Assembly (NCBI GenBank): GCA_040220135.1
Contig: JAVJTT010000021.1
Coordinates: 62,001-126,000 of the forward strand
DNA length: 64,000 nt
Direction of reading: 5' to 3'
From: CAJXMH01 sp040220135
Lineage (GTDB): Bacteria > Bacteroidota > Bacteroidia > Flavobacteriales_E > Vicingaceae
The position numbers and the translations under genes were made by a program. Numbering within the stretch: the stretch's first letter is position 1; the number at the start of each line of letters is the position of its first letter. Shown one piece after another: positions 32,874 through 42,041 of this stretch. The notes below the pieces were generated by a model. The model saw nothing but the letters and a program-made list of their open reading frames with translations, was not told the origin of the DNA and made no database searches.

Positions 32874-33812
32874 TTACATCGAAATGATGTCTAGGTCTTT
32901 GTTGGCATACTTTGCGGTGATCAAACGCTTCGGTACTTCGCTTTGTACGTGCCGAGCCAAAGCAGTAAGGGCTTCTTTTTTTAAATGAGGGCTGCTACTG
33001 ACCAAACTAATTTCTCGCACCGGAATGGGCCTTTTAAAGGTTTTACATTTTTCCTTTCGCTTTTTACCCAATTGTCGGTAGTACAATTCCGGCAAAAGGG
33101 TAAAGCCCCCAAACTGGTCGCTTAGGTTTAAGAGGGTGTCAAAAGAGTTGCTTTTAAAATTCAATTGGGCGTCTTGTTTCCCTTCTTGCTCCAAACCACA
33201 AATGGCCATGCTTTGGTTTCGAAAGCAATGCCCTTCTTCCAATAGCCAAACTCGCTCTTTGCGCAATTCTTTTACGCTTACTTCATTGGCTTCACCTTCT
33301 ATGCCATAAACGTATAAGGCTTCGTAGTACAAGATTTCTTCTAACGGCATTTCCATGGAATGGGGTAAAGGGGTGGATAATATACCGGCATCCAATTCGC
33401 GATTTTTCAATCGCTTCACGATCTCTTCCGTGGTTATTTCTTCTATGCTTAGCTGAAGTTGTGGGTGGGCCTTTAAAAAAGCCGGTAAGATCAAAGGCAA
33501 TAGGGTATTGGCTATGGTGGGAATAATGCCCACTTTTAAACTGCCTTCTAAATCTCCGCCCTCCGATTTTAGATCGTAGAGTTTTTGTTGTAACATCAGA
33601 ATTTCCTCCGCCTTTTGCATAAAGCCCAAGCCTTTTTCGGTGGTCATAATGGGGTGCCGACTGCGGTCGAATAGGGGAAAAGACAATTCTTCTTCCAACC
33701 GCTTGATCATGCCGCTTAGCGTGGCCTGCGTTACGTTGCAGTTTACGGCGGCTTTTCCAAAGTGTCGGTAGCGATGCACCGCCAAAGCATAGTTCAACTG
33801 TTGAAAATTCAT
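32874..33812 (-). CDS. oxyR: OxyR-type LysR-family peroxide sensor
   Basis: A 312-residue LysR-type regulator. The N-terminal winged helix is seen in FGKAAVNCNVTQATLSGMIK (about residues 18-37). The regulatory domain carries EEGHCFRNQSMAIC (about residues 193-206), corresponding to the peroxide-reactive and resolving cysteines of E. coli OxyR (C199, C208). It is divergent from ahpC, and an ATAG/CTAT site lies directly before its start codon. On peroxide it should form a disulfide and activate ahpC while controlling its own gene. Confidence 0.92.
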   Translation of the reverse strand: MNFQQLNYALAVHRYRHFGKAAVNCNVTQATLSGMIKRLEEELSFPLFDRSRHPIMTTEKGLGFMQKAEEILMLQQKLYDLKSEGGDLEGSLKVGIIPTIANTLLPLILPAFLKAHPQLQLSIEEITTEEIVKRLKNRELDAGILSTPLPHSMEMPLEEILYYEALYVYGIEGEANEVSVKELRKERVWLLEEGHCFRNQSMAICGLEQEGKQDAQLNFKSNSFDTLLNLSDQFGGFTLLPELYYRQLGKKRKEKCKTFKRPIPVREISLVSSSPHLKKEALTALARHVQSEVPKRLITAKYANKDLDIISM

Positions 33813-33813
33813 G

Positions 33814-33850
33814 ATAGATAATTTCTATCAAAATTATAGAAATATACGTT
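33814..33850. promoter_or_regulatory. OxyR binding site between oxyR and ahpC
   Basis: ATAG (33814), N7, CTAT (33825), N7, ATAG (33836), N7, CGTT (33847). The first three tetrads match the OxyR consensus ATAG-N7-CTAT-N7-ATAG-N7-CTAT exactly in sequence and spacing; the fourth keeps two of four bases. It begins one base after the oxyR start codon and ends 22 bases before the ahpC -7 box. Confidence 0.8.
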
Positions 33851-33872
33851 AGGTTCTATGGCTAATGTGGCT

Positions 33873-33880
33873 TACTTTTG
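33873..33880 (+). promoter_or_regulatory. -7 promoter box of ahpC
   Basis: TACTTTTG matches TANNTTTG, 65 bases before the ahpC ATG. No good -33 element is present; the OxyR site occupies the region where an activator would contact polymerase. Confidence 0.6.
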
Positions 33881-33945
33881 TACTGTATTTGAACAAAAAG
33901 AAGAATTAATTTTTAATCAATCATAACCTTAAAACAACAAAACAA

Positions 33946-34584
33946 ATGGCTTTAACAGGTAAAAAATTTCCTAGCGTAAGCGTGCCCGCAATGAATGAAA
34001 TGGGAGACGTAAAACAAATCAACGTATTAGAAGAAGCAAAAAAGAATAAGAAGAAAGTATTGCTTTTCTGGTACCCTAAAGATTTCACTTTCGTTTGTCC
34101 TACTGAGTTGCACGCTTTTCAAGCAGCTTTAGATGAATTTGAAAAGAGAAACACAGTGGTAATTGGTGCTTCTTGTGATACCGCAGAAGTACACTTTGCG
34201 TGGTTAAACACTCCCAAAGACGACGGTGGTATTGAAGGCGTTACTTACGATATTTTAGCTGATAGCAACCGCAACTTATCTACCATCTTAGACATTTTAG
34301 ATGTACAAGACATTAAGTACAACGAAGAGTTAGACGCTGACATTATTGAAGGTGACTATGTAACTTACCGCGCTACTTACTTAATTGATGAAGAAGGAGT
34401 TGTTTTTCACGAAGGAATCAACCACATGCCACTCGGCAGAAATGTAAATGAATTCTTGCGTTTAATTGATGCCTACACTCACGTACAAGATAATGGCGAA
34501 GTATGTCCGGCGAATTGGGAAGAAGGAAAAACAGCCATGAAGGCAGACCGCAGTGGCGTAGCCGACTACTTGAGCAAAAACTAA
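33946..34584 (+). CDS. ahpC: Peroxiredoxin, AhpC/Prx1 type
   Basis: A 212-residue protein. FTFVCPTELHAFQAALDEF (about residues 45-63) holds the peroxidatic cysteine and GEVCPANWEEG near residue 187 the resolving cysteine, so it is a typical 2-Cys enzyme reducing hydrogen peroxide and organic peroxides. Cytosolic. It is followed 42 bases later by a thioredoxin-like gene and DUF6952, and there is no ahpF nearby, so the thioredoxin could be its reductant. Expression is probably OxyR-dependent through the site at 33814. Confidence 0.95.
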   Translation: MALTGKKFPSVSVPAMNEMGDVKQINVLEEAKKNKKKVLLFWYPKDFTFVCPTELHAFQAALDEFEKRNTVVIGASCDTAEVHFAWLNTPKDDGGIEGVTYDILADSNRNLSTILDILDVQDIKYNEELDADIIEGDYVTYRATYLIDEEGVVFHEGINHMPLGRNVNEFLRLIDAYTHVQDNGEVCPANWEEGKTAMKADRSGVADYLSKN

Positions 34585-34626
34585 AAAAACAGTTTCGCTC
34601 AATGTTGAACCTTTAAAATTAAACTT

Positions 34627-34941
34627 ATGTTTCAAGAATTAGATTCAGATCGTTTGGCTGATATTGTTTCCTCTACCGATAAGGTAGTGGTGCAATTCTC
34701 CGCCGGTTGGTGCGGCAATTGCCGAATGATGAAACCGAAATTCAAAAAAATGGCCAGAGAAAACGAAGACATGGAGTTCTACGTAGTGGATGCGGAGAAA
34801 TTTCCAGAGTCTAGAAAACTGGCTAAAGTAGATAATTTGCCCACCTTCGCCAGCTTTAAAGGCGGCGAATTAATGGGGCAGGTACAAACCAACAAAGCTG
34901 ATAAACTAAAAGAATTAGTCGATGAGATTGCCGCTAATTAA
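34627..34941 (+). CDS. Thioredoxin-family protein with CGNC active site
   Basis: A 104-residue single thioredoxin domain without a signal peptide. The active site reads FSAGWCGNCRMMKPKF (about residues 23-38): CGNC in place of the standard CGPC, which would alter redox potential. The cis-proline region is VDNLPTFASF. It follows ahpC and overlaps the next gene by 20 bases, so it probably serves as electron donor or accessory in peroxide detoxification. This order is common in Bacteroidota. Confidence 0.9.
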   Translation: MFQELDSDRLADIVSSTDKVVVQFSAGWCGNCRMMKPKFKKMARENEDMEFYVVDAEKFPESRKLAKVDNLPTFASFKGGELMGQVQTNKADKLKELVDEIAAN

Positions 34942-35179
34942 ACACATTAATAGCTTCATTTCAGAAAATGATGAAGACTATGTGGAAGAAGCGATCGAGC
35001 TTTTAGAGCACTTGTCGGAAAGTGAAAACTTGAAAGACGAGGAGTTGGACGTGATAGGAGAATTGTTGTCGAACCTTTATGGTGGCTTAGAAGTGGCCAA
35101 AATGGTGAAAGACGGCAAAACTGAGAAAGAAGCGGCCAATGAATTTATGCAAAGAGTGTTGGGCTCAATCGACAAATAG
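34922..35179 (+). CDS. DUF6952-family small protein
   Basis: An 85-residue acidic helical protein: MRLPLIKHINSFISENDEDY, LKDEELDVIGELLSNLYGGL and EKEAANEFMQRVLGSIDK. I recognise it as the DUF6952 family that follows AhpC-thioredoxin genes in Bacteroidota. The 20-base overlap with the thioredoxin gene indicates translational coupling. Function unknown; an accessory role in peroxide defence is inferred from context. Confidence 0.75.
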   Translation: MRLPLIKHINSFISENDEDYVEEAIELLEHLSESENLKDEELDVIGELLSNLYGGLEVAKMVKDGKTEKEAANEFMQRVLGSIDK

Positions 35180-35202
35180 TTTCTGCTAGTACCACACTAC
35201 AC

Positions 35203-35232
35203 AACCCTGAAGTGAAAACTTCAGGGTTTTTT
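35203..35232. terminator. Strong terminator after the ahpC cluster
   Basis: AACCCTGAAGT (35203-35213), loop GAAA, ACTTCAGGGTT (35218-35228), then a T-run to 35232. The 11-bp stem terminates the ahpC-trx-DUF6952 transcript. It touches the stop codon of the convergent protease gene. Confidence 0.88.
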
Positions 35233-36448
35233 ATTTATAAAACTCAAGATTCAGGGCTTTAATGAATTCATAAGAAGGAATGCAAAAGCCAATTCCATCG
35301 GCACTTTGTCCTGCTATCTTAAAGGTAGTAATGCCGATAAGTTCTCCTTTTTTATCCATTAAGGCGCCTCCGCTATTTCCCGGGCTTATGCTAACATCCG
35401 TTTGGATCACTTGCATATAGGGTAAATCTCTGATCCCACTAACTATTCCACTTGAAACCGTTTGACTTAGATCAGAAAAAAGGGGAGTGCCAATGGCAAA
35501 AACACTTTCTCCTATCTCAAAATTAGTTTGAGTTGAAATTTTCAGAGCTTGTAAGCTGTCTGCTTCTATTTTTAAGAGAGCAAGGTCAAAATGACTATTC
35601 TCTTTCACCACGCTAGCCTCAAATTTTTCGCCCTTATCATTCACGGCATAAATCAAGTCTTCATTATGGATCACATGATAATTGGTAATTAAATACCCAT
35701 TCTCTGAAATAAGGACAGCGCTTCCGATACCCTCCTTTCCCTCTAAAGTGTAAACGGCTTTAATTGCCCGCTGAATGTGATCTTTCAGGCTGTTATTTTC
35801 ACCGTAATCCACTTGTTTCAAATAAATTTTCTTTCCACTGTTTTCTGCAAGAAAATTCTCTTCAGTTTTGCTAACCAATGCTTTAAACTCTTCACTGTTG
35901 CCGAGTTGTTTTGCCGCTAAACGAATCGGAGGACTTAAAATGTATTCTTTAGTTCCTTTAAAACGGTCTTCTGAAACTTGAAAGTCAAGCGTTTTTAACT
36001 CCTTTTTAAGATCGTGTGAGGCAAATATTTTCCATTTTCCAAAAACCTTTACATAGCCTGCAAAATCTAAGTACTCCTTGCCTGAAAAGTTGAAATACAC
36101 AGAGTCTATTTCTGCTTTAACGACCACTTTAGGTTTGGTAAGTCCGGTTATGTTGCCTCTTTGGCGGCTCTCATCGGTAACTTCATATCCGGCTTCTTCC
36201 AGGCCTTCCATAATGTAAATGTGCAGTACATTTTTAAAGCCTAAGCTTCGGCTGTGTTTACCTTTTAAGTGCTTGATCCTTTTATGGTTGTTGACAACAC
36301 CCAAAAAATCCCCTTCCTCAAAATTAAATTCGGTGTAAGTGACTGCAACAAAGGGTTTGTTACCTTCCTGAGCAGCAATGCTAGGCTGTTGCAGTAAAAA
36401 GAATAAAAAGAATGTGAAAATTGAGTTTGCTAAGCTTTGGTTTCTCAT
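35231..36448 (-). CDS. HtrA/trypsin-like serine protease, secreted
   Basis: A 405-residue protein with signal peptide (ANSIFTFFLFFLLQQPSIAAQ). An unassigned N-terminal region of about 210 residues is followed by a trypsin-like domain. Catalytic His lies in LITNYHVIH (about 258), Asp in SHFDLALLKI (about 284), and Ser in SPGNSGGALMD (about 357). No PDZ domain follows, so it is not a classical DegP. The function of the N-terminal domain (KVVVKAEIDSVYFNFSGKEY) is unknown. It should degrade or process envelope proteins. Confidence 0.85.
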   Translation of the reverse strand: MRNQSLANSIFTFFLFFLLQQPSIAAQEGNKPFVAVTYTEFNFEEGDFLGVVNNHKRIKHLKGKHSRSLGFKNVLHIYIMEGLEEAGYEVTDESRQRGNITGLTKPKVVVKAEIDSVYFNFSGKEYLDFAGYVKVFGKWKIFASHDLKKELKTLDFQVSEDRFKGTKEYILSPPIRLAAKQLGNSEEFKALVSKTEENFLAENSGKKIYLKQVDYGENNSLKDHIQRAIKAVYTLEGKEGIGSAVLISENGYLITNYHVIHNEDLIYAVNDKGEKFEASVVKENSHFDLALLKIEADSLQALKISTQTNFEIGESVFAIGTPLFSDLSQTVSSGIVSGIRDLPYMQVIQTDVSISPGNSGGALMDKKGELIGITTFKIAGQSADGIGFCIPSYEFIKALNLEFYK

Positions 36449-36471
36449 GCAGCAAACATAATGGCTTTATT

Positions 36472-37260
36472 TCAATTTTTTAGCTTACGGTTTTCGCCCA
36501 TCCCAAACAATTCTACTCTTTGCTTTTGCTGCAGTCCCACTTCTTTCATAAGCGGCGGTCCGATGGGCTGCAAGGCTTCTTTCTGATTGGTTTTTACTTT
36601 ACTAATTGCCGAATCAATCGGATAGGCATTCATTTCCTTAGCCGGAAAAGGGGAGAGCATGGCGGTAATCTCACTCAAATCGGTTTCCGGATTTAAGTAG
36701 CGACGATATTGGCCTTCCGGCACCACAACCGGCATGCGGTGGTGAGGAATTTTTTGCAGCAAAGCGTTGGGCGGACAAGTAATAATGGCAAAAGTGGGGA
36801 ATACCTCTCCGCTTTCTTGGTTGACCCATTCGTCGTAAATTCCGGCCAAGGCAAAAGGCCGATTTTTGTTTCGCATGTATACCAAATAAGGCTTTTGTAG
36901 CTTTTCTTTGGTGGTGCCTTCTATAAAGGCATCGGCCAATACCAAGCAACGCTGAGAGCGAATGGCTTTGCGGAAAAAGGGTTTTTTCAAGATGCCTTTA
37001 GAGCCGGTAAAATTAGGGTCGTTCTCCTTGTTGTGGTCGCCTTCAGAGCGGGCATTGATTACCCAGGTTCTTTTCTTCGACCAAGATGGTGTAAATCCAA
37101 AGTAGTAGGCTTGGATTTCTTGTGGTTTTTCTGCGGTAATAACAGGGGCTTTTTGACCAGCCGCTACATTGTAATTGGCTTGCCAAGGAATTTTTGCCGT
37201 AGCTTGAAATTTCTTTTCGTATTCTTCAACGGTTGATATGATCACGTAACGGCCACACAT
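36472..37260 (-). CDS. SOS response-associated peptidase (SRAP/YedK/HMCES)
   Basis: A 262-residue protein starting MCGRYVI; after methionine removal the cysteine is N-terminal and forms a thiazolidine crosslink with abasic sites in single-stranded DNA. INARSEG (about residue 70), LVLADAFIEG (catalytic Glu about 114) and KIPHHRMPVV (catalytic His about 174) complete the SRAP active site. It shields abasic sites during replication. Its start is one base after the stop codon of the 7TMR-DISM phosphatase, so the two are cotranscribed. Confidence 0.92.
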   Translation of the reverse strand: MCGRYVIISTVEEYEKKFQATAKIPWQANYNVAAGQKAPVITAEKPQEIQAYYFGFTPSWSKKRTWVINARSEGDHNKENDPNFTGSKGILKKPFFRKAIRSQRCLVLADAFIEGTTKEKLQKPYLVYMRNKNRPFALAGIYDEWVNQESGEVFPTFAIITCPPNALLQKIPHHRMPVVVPEGQYRRYLNPETDLSEITAMLSPFPAKEMNAYPIDSAISKVKTNQKEALQPIGPPLMKEVGLQQKQRVELFGMGENRKLKN

Positions 37261-37261
37261 G

Positions 37262-39343
37262 CTAAAACTGCACTTTCATTACACAAATGTCATCAATCTG
37301 TTCTTCCTCACCTTGCCAATCTTTGATCCTTTTGTCTAGTTCTGTGCTAAGCGCTTCACCCTTTAAATGATTCAATTCTAGAAGGTACTCTTTAAAGCGA
37401 GAGTACTTCAATTTTTTACCCCTTGGGCCTCCAAATTGATCGGCATAACCATCAGAAAATAGGATGATTGCATCGTCTTTATGAAGTTTTACTTCATGTG
37501 AAGTAAAGGGGTCTCTTTTTACAAATTTACCAATGGGTTGTTTGTCTCCTTTTATCTCAATCAGTTCCTTATCTCGAATCAGGTAAAGCGGATTAAAAGC
37601 CCCGGCAAAATGCAAAGTGTCTTTGCGGTCCCATACACAAAGTGCAATGTCCATTCCATCGCTTACTTTGGTTTTTTCTTTGGAAAAGGTGTGTTCTACA
37701 ATGAGGGTAAGCTGATCTAGTATTTTAGCTGGATCTGTTAGACCTAACTCTTTCACGCAACGATTAAGGGCATTGTGTCCTACTACACTAACCAAGGCAC
37801 CGGGAACTCCATGTCCGGTACAGTCAGCCACCGCAAAGTATACTTGCTCTTCAGTCACTTCCATCCAATAAAAGTCACCGCTTACAATGTCTTTGGGTAA
37901 AAACAATATGGCTGGATCATTCAATTCATCTTTCAAAGCACTATCAGCCGGTAAAATAGCCGATTGAAGACGTTGAGCGTAATTGATGCTGTTAATGATC
38001 TCTTTGTTCTGTGCCGAAAGCTGATCGTTCTGCCGACTGATTTCTTCTGTACGTTCTGCTACTTGCTTTTCTAAGAGCGTATTTTGCTCTTCCTTTAAAG
38101 TGTTCACCTCTTCCAAGCGATTAAAGGCCTCTTCTTGAGCGGCAATTTTCTCTTGTTGTGTTTTTCGGTAGCGCCCTGCCATGGCAATGGAAAGAAACAT
38201 TACTTCCGTGGCAGAACCCAATTTCAAGGCATTAGCAGCCAAGAACTCACTGTTAATGAAGTTAGTATTGGCAGTAATGAATAAGATAGCTCCCATCACT
38301 AGACCAATAAAGGCAAAGAGAACAGGCAGGTCTGGTTTGTCATCGCTTTTAAACTTGAGATACAATCCGTAAAGAATGTAGAGTACCGTGATAAAAGACA
38401 AGCCATTCAATACCGGAAAGGAATATTGGTAAAGGATTCCGTTGGTTAAACTACAGACCAATGCAATTAAAATGAGCCCGATAAAACCGTGGTATACCCT
38501 CAAATAACTAGCGTGTTCATCTCCAAACTGTAGGAACTTTTTTACATACAAGAGCATGAAGGTCATGGAAATGGCAGCCATAATTAGAATGGCATGATTT
38601 CCCACCCAGGGAAAACAAGGCCAAAAATATTTATAGGCTAAGCCATCCAATGAAAATTGAAAGACGCCCAATACAAAAACATAGAGCACAAAAAAGAGGT
38701 AGAGGTTTTGACGAAGCGCCAAGCCAAAGAATGAGAAGAGAACAATAACCAGAATAAAGAGGCCGTAATAAAGGCCGAGAAAGAAGTTTTCGGTGGAGGC
38801 AAATTGCGTAAATGCTTCTACATCCCAAACCTTAAAGGGAAGTTTTAAAATTTCACCATCACTTCTCGTTTCTACCACTAAAGTTAGGTTACTATGCGCC
38901 GGAAACTCAAGCGGAAAAACGAATTTTCGATGCTGATAAGGACGTTCTTTAAAAGGAAGCTCATCTCCGGCTTGAAACACCTCGATCAGGTCTAGGTCTT
39001 TGTCAAAGACATAAAGATTTACCTTATTGGTCAAGGGGCGAGCTAATTCTACATAAAACGATTGTTTTTCATCGCTATCATTCCTTATTTGAAGCTTCAT
39101 CCAATAGGTAGAAGCCGTAAAGTCCATGTAGGGAATGTCGGAGTCAGCTTGAAAAAAATGCTCCTTTAAGCTGTCGGAATGCAGAATGTCTTGAAAGCTA
39201 TATTGGTGGTCTGGGTCTTCTAAAATTAGGGCTTCTTGAGCAAGGTGTTTAGATTCTCCGATATGATGCAGGGAAACCACATTTTCTTGCCCCCATAAAA
39301 GGGAAGAGAAAAGTAAGCTAAGGAAGAAAATACAGTGTCGCAT
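37262..39343 (-). CDS. 7TMR-DISM receptor with SpoIIE-type serine phosphatase
   Basis: A 693-residue signalling protein with signal peptide (1-18). A periplasmic 7TMR-DISMED2 carbohydrate-like sensor domain (about 30-170) is followed by seven membrane helices (about 185-385), a coiled coil (about 395-455), and a PP2C/SpoIIE domain with DIVSGDFYWMEVTEEQVYFA and ADCTGHGVPGALVSVVGHNA (about 490-690), which supply the metal-binding aspartates. Binding of an outside ligand probably switches dephosphorylation of an anti-sigma-antagonist-like target. No partner STAS protein is seen nearby. It precedes the SRAP gene. Confidence 0.92.
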   Translation of the reverse strand: MRHCIFFLSLLFSSLLWGQENVVSLHHIGESKHLAQEALILEDPDHQYSFQDILHSDSLKEHFFQADSDIPYMDFTASTYWMKLQIRNDSDEKQSFYVELARPLTNKVNLYVFDKDLDLIEVFQAGDELPFKERPYQHRKFVFPLEFPAHSNLTLVVETRSDGEILKLPFKVWDVEAFTQFASTENFFLGLYYGLFILVIVLFSFFGLALRQNLYLFFVLYVFVLGVFQFSLDGLAYKYFWPCFPWVGNHAILIMAAISMTFMLLYVKKFLQFGDEHASYLRVYHGFIGLILIALVCSLTNGILYQYSFPVLNGLSFITVLYILYGLYLKFKSDDKPDLPVLFAFIGLVMGAILFITANTNFINSEFLAANALKLGSATEVMFLSIAMAGRYRKTQQEKIAAQEEAFNRLEEVNTLKEEQNTLLEKQVAERTEEISRQNDQLSAQNKEIINSINYAQRLQSAILPADSALKDELNDPAILFLPKDIVSGDFYWMEVTEEQVYFAVADCTGHGVPGALVSVVGHNALNRCVKELGLTDPAKILDQLTLIVEHTFSKEKTKVSDGMDIALCVWDRKDTLHFAGAFNPLYLIRDKELIEIKGDKQPIGKFVKRDPFTSHEVKLHKDDAIILFSDGYADQFGGPRGKKLKYSRFKEYLLELNHLKGEALSTELDKRIKDWQGEEEQIDDICVMKVQF

Positions 39344-39458
39344 CTACTTTTTCAAAGTGTCTAAGTTATTAAGAATTATTAAGCCTTAAACCAATTCAAT
39401 AGACTTGTGTTTATTTACATTGCAGTATGAAACTAACACTCAACTACGCAGTAAAAGT

Positions 39459-40550
39459 ATGGTAGGTTTTCGCTTTCAAGAATTTATCGAAGATAATAAA
39501 AAGGAAACTCCTTTTGAGAAGTTGCTGAAGATTTTCTTAGAGCTAATGACCTACACTTCCGGCGACTTTGATGAAGCTTTTCGTTGGTTAAAGGAATTGG
39601 ATGATGAATATGAGCTCACCACTCCGGAATATACCCTAGAAGATTTTCGAAAAGACTTAGAAAAAAAGAAATACATCAAACAAGACCAAAACGGAAAGCC
39701 TTCTTTAAGTGAAAAAGGCGAACAGTTGATTAGAAAGCGTGCCTTGGAGCAAATCTTTGGCAAGTTAAAAAGAGGAGGAAAGGGAAACCACCGAACTTCT
39801 CACATTGGCCAAAGCGATGAAAGCAGTTCAGACCGCAGACCTTTTCAATTTGGTGACAAACCGGAACAAATTGCCTTTACCGAATCTTTTCGAAATGCAC
39901 AGATCAATCATGGAGTAGATGATTTTAGAATAACCGAACAAGACCTTGAAGTGACCGAAAGTTTTCATTCTGCTCGCATGTCAACCGTGCTGATGATCGA
40001 TATTTCACATTCCATGATCCTCTATGGCGAAGACCGCATTACGCCGGCAAAAAAGGTGGCCATGGCTTTAGCTGAACTGATTCAAACCAAATACAGCAAA
40101 GATTCTTTAGATATTGTGGTCTTTGGCAACGATGCTTGGGAAGTTAAGTTGAAAGATTTGCCCTATCTGTCGGTAGGTCCTTATCACACCAATACGGTGG
40201 CCGGTTTAGAATTGGCCATGGACTTGCTTCGCAGGAGGCGCAACCCCAACCGACAGATCTTTATGATTACGGATGGCAAACCAACTTGTATCATTGAAAA
40301 TGGAGAGTATTATCAAAATAGCTGGGGGCAAGACCCGAAGATCTTAAATCGCACCATTAATTTGGCTCGCCAGTGCCGAAAACTAAACATTCCCATTACC
40401 ACCTTTATGATTGCGCAAGATCCCTATTTGCAGCAATTTGTGGAAGAGTTTACGGAAGCCAACCACGGCAAAGCCTTCTACTCTGACTTACAAGGCTTGG
40501 GTGAATTTATTTTTACAGACTACGAAAAGAATAAGAAAAAAAGATATTGA
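39459..40550 (+). CDS. VWA-domain protein paired with MoxR-type ATPase
   Basis: From ATG 39459 (MVGFRFQEFIEDNKKETPFE), about 363 residues; the frame is open from 39405 but the longer N-terminus lacks support. The C-terminal von Willebrand A domain has the metal-ion site TVLMIDISHSMILYGED (DxSxS, about residue 181) and MITDGKPT. No signal peptide, so cytosolic. The gene is followed 3 bases later by an AAA ATPase. Such VWA/MoxR pairs act as chaperones that insert metals or activate protein complexes. Confidence 0.85.
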   Translation: MVGFRFQEFIEDNKKETPFEKLLKIFLELMTYTSGDFDEAFRWLKELDDEYELTTPEYTLEDFRKDLEKKKYIKQDQNGKPSLSEKGEQLIRKRALEQIFGKLKRGGKGNHRTSHIGQSDESSSDRRPFQFGDKPEQIAFTESFRNAQINHGVDDFRITEQDLEVTESFHSARMSTVLMIDISHSMILYGEDRITPAKKVAMALAELIQTKYSKDSLDIVVFGNDAWEVKLKDLPYLSVGPYHTNTVAGLELAMDLLRRRRNPNRQIFMITDGKPTCIIENGEYYQNSWGQDPKILNRTINLARQCRKLNIPITTFMIAQDPYLQQFVEEFTEANHGKAFYSDLQGLGEFIFTDYEKNKKKRY

Positions 40551-40553
40551 AGC

Positions 40554-42035
40554 ATGAAAATAGAGAAGATAAAAACGCTTGGAGAACTCAAGAAGGCGGG
40601 CTACAGCAGTAAAAGCATTAGCGAAGAGCTCAGAGCGAATTTGATAAAGAAGATGGAAGCCGGAGAAGAAGTTTTTCCCGGTATTGTAGGGTATGAAGAT
40701 AGCGTGATTCCCAATTTAGAAAGAGCAATCTTGTCGGGGCATAGCATTAATTTATTGGGGCTGAGAGGGCAGGCCAAAACTCGGATTGCTCGACTTTTAA
40801 CGGGTCTTTTAGACGAGTACATGCCAATAATTGCCGGTTCAGAAGTAAATGATGACCCATTACAACCGCTTTCGCATTTCGCTAAAACTTTAGTTGATGA
40901 AAAAGGGGAGAGTACTCCCATAGAGTGGGTGCATCGCGATTTGCGTTATGTAGAAAAACTAGCCACCCCAGATGTTAGCATCGCCGATCTAGTAGGAGAT
41001 GTAGACCCTATAAAGGCCGCTAACCTTAAATTGGACTATTCTGACGAAAGAGTGATTCACTTTGGTTTAATTCCTCGCGCCAACCGAAGTATTTTCGTGA
41101 TTAATGAATTACCGGATTTGCAAGCTAGAATTCAAGTGGCCTTATTTAATATCCTACAAGAAGGAGACATTCAAATTAGAGGTTTTCAATTGCGCTTTCC
41201 TTTGGATGTGCAGTTTGTCTTTACCGCCAACCCTGAAGATTACACCAATCGAGGTTCAATTATCACCCCTTTAAAAGACCGGATCCAAAGCCAAATTATG
41301 ACGCACTATCCGCGTTCTATTGCTTTGGCCAAAAGCATTACCGAGCAAGAAGCGAAAGTGAGTTCCAAGACCAAAGAGAAGGTTTTGATGCCGGAAATAA
41401 TGAAAGATCTGTTGGAGCAAATTGCGGTAGAAGCTAGAAAAAGCGAATACGTAGACGAAAAGTCTGGGGTTTCAGCCCGTTTGTCTATATCCGCTTACGA
41501 AACCTTATACAGCGCTGCCGAGCGAAGAATGTTGAAGAATAAGGAGGGTAAGACTACCGCACGCATTTCCGACCTTATGGCAACCATCCCTTCCATTATT
41601 GGCAAAATTGAAATGGTTTATGAGGGCGAGCAAGAAGGAGCGGTCAATGTAAGCCATGCTTTAATTCGCTCGGCCATTCGAAGTCTGGCCGGAACGTACT
41701 TTAGTGAATTGAAAGACTTAAAGAAGAAAAATGACGAGCGCTATTCAAAAGATTATGCCAGTATTATCAACTGGTTTTCCAACAATCAAATGGAGTTGCT
41801 CAATGATTCTACTGATAAGATGTACCGCAAACAATTGGATGGAGTAGAGAGTCTGGCTGATTTGGTAAAAAAGAAATTTAGCAACTTACCGGATGAAGGC
41901 CTTTATTTAATGATGGAGTTTCTACTTCATGCTTTAGCTGAATACTCTCACCTAAGCAAGCAACAATTGGAGCGAAGTCATCAGTTCGGTGACCTTCTCA
42001 GCTCCTTTTTCAACTCTCCAGAAACATCAAACTAA
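40554..42035 (+). CDS. MoxR/magnesium-chelatase-like AAA ATPase
   Basis: A 493-residue protein. Walker A is LGLRGQAKTRIARLLTGLL (about residues 69-77 for the loop), Walker B FVINELPDLQARIQVALFNI (about 181), and VFTANPEDYTNRGSIITPLK contains sensor 1 and the arginine finger region. These are magnesium-chelatase ChlI/MoxR features. It follows the VWA gene by 3 bases, so they act as an ATPase/adaptor pair. The client is unknown. Confidence 0.88.
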   Translation: MKIEKIKTLGELKKAGYSSKSISEELRANLIKKMEAGEEVFPGIVGYEDSVIPNLERAILSGHSINLLGLRGQAKTRIARLLTGLLDEYMPIIAGSEVNDDPLQPLSHFAKTLVDEKGESTPIEWVHRDLRYVEKLATPDVSIADLVGDVDPIKAANLKLDYSDERVIHFGLIPRANRSIFVINELPDLQARIQVALFNILQEGDIQIRGFQLRFPLDVQFVFTANPEDYTNRGSIITPLKDRIQSQIMTHYPRSIALAKSITEQEAKVSSKTKEKVLMPEIMKDLLEQIAVEARKSEYVDEKSGVSARLSISAYETLYSAAERRMLKNKEGKTTARISDLMATIPSIIGKIEMVYEGEQEGAVNVSHALIRSAIRSLAGTYFSELKDLKKKNDERYSKDYASIINWFSNNQMELLNDSTDKMYRKQLDGVESLADLVKKKFSNLPDEGLYLMMEFLLHALAEYSHLSKQQLERSHQFGDLLSSFFNSPETSN

Positions 42036-42041
42036 AGAAAG

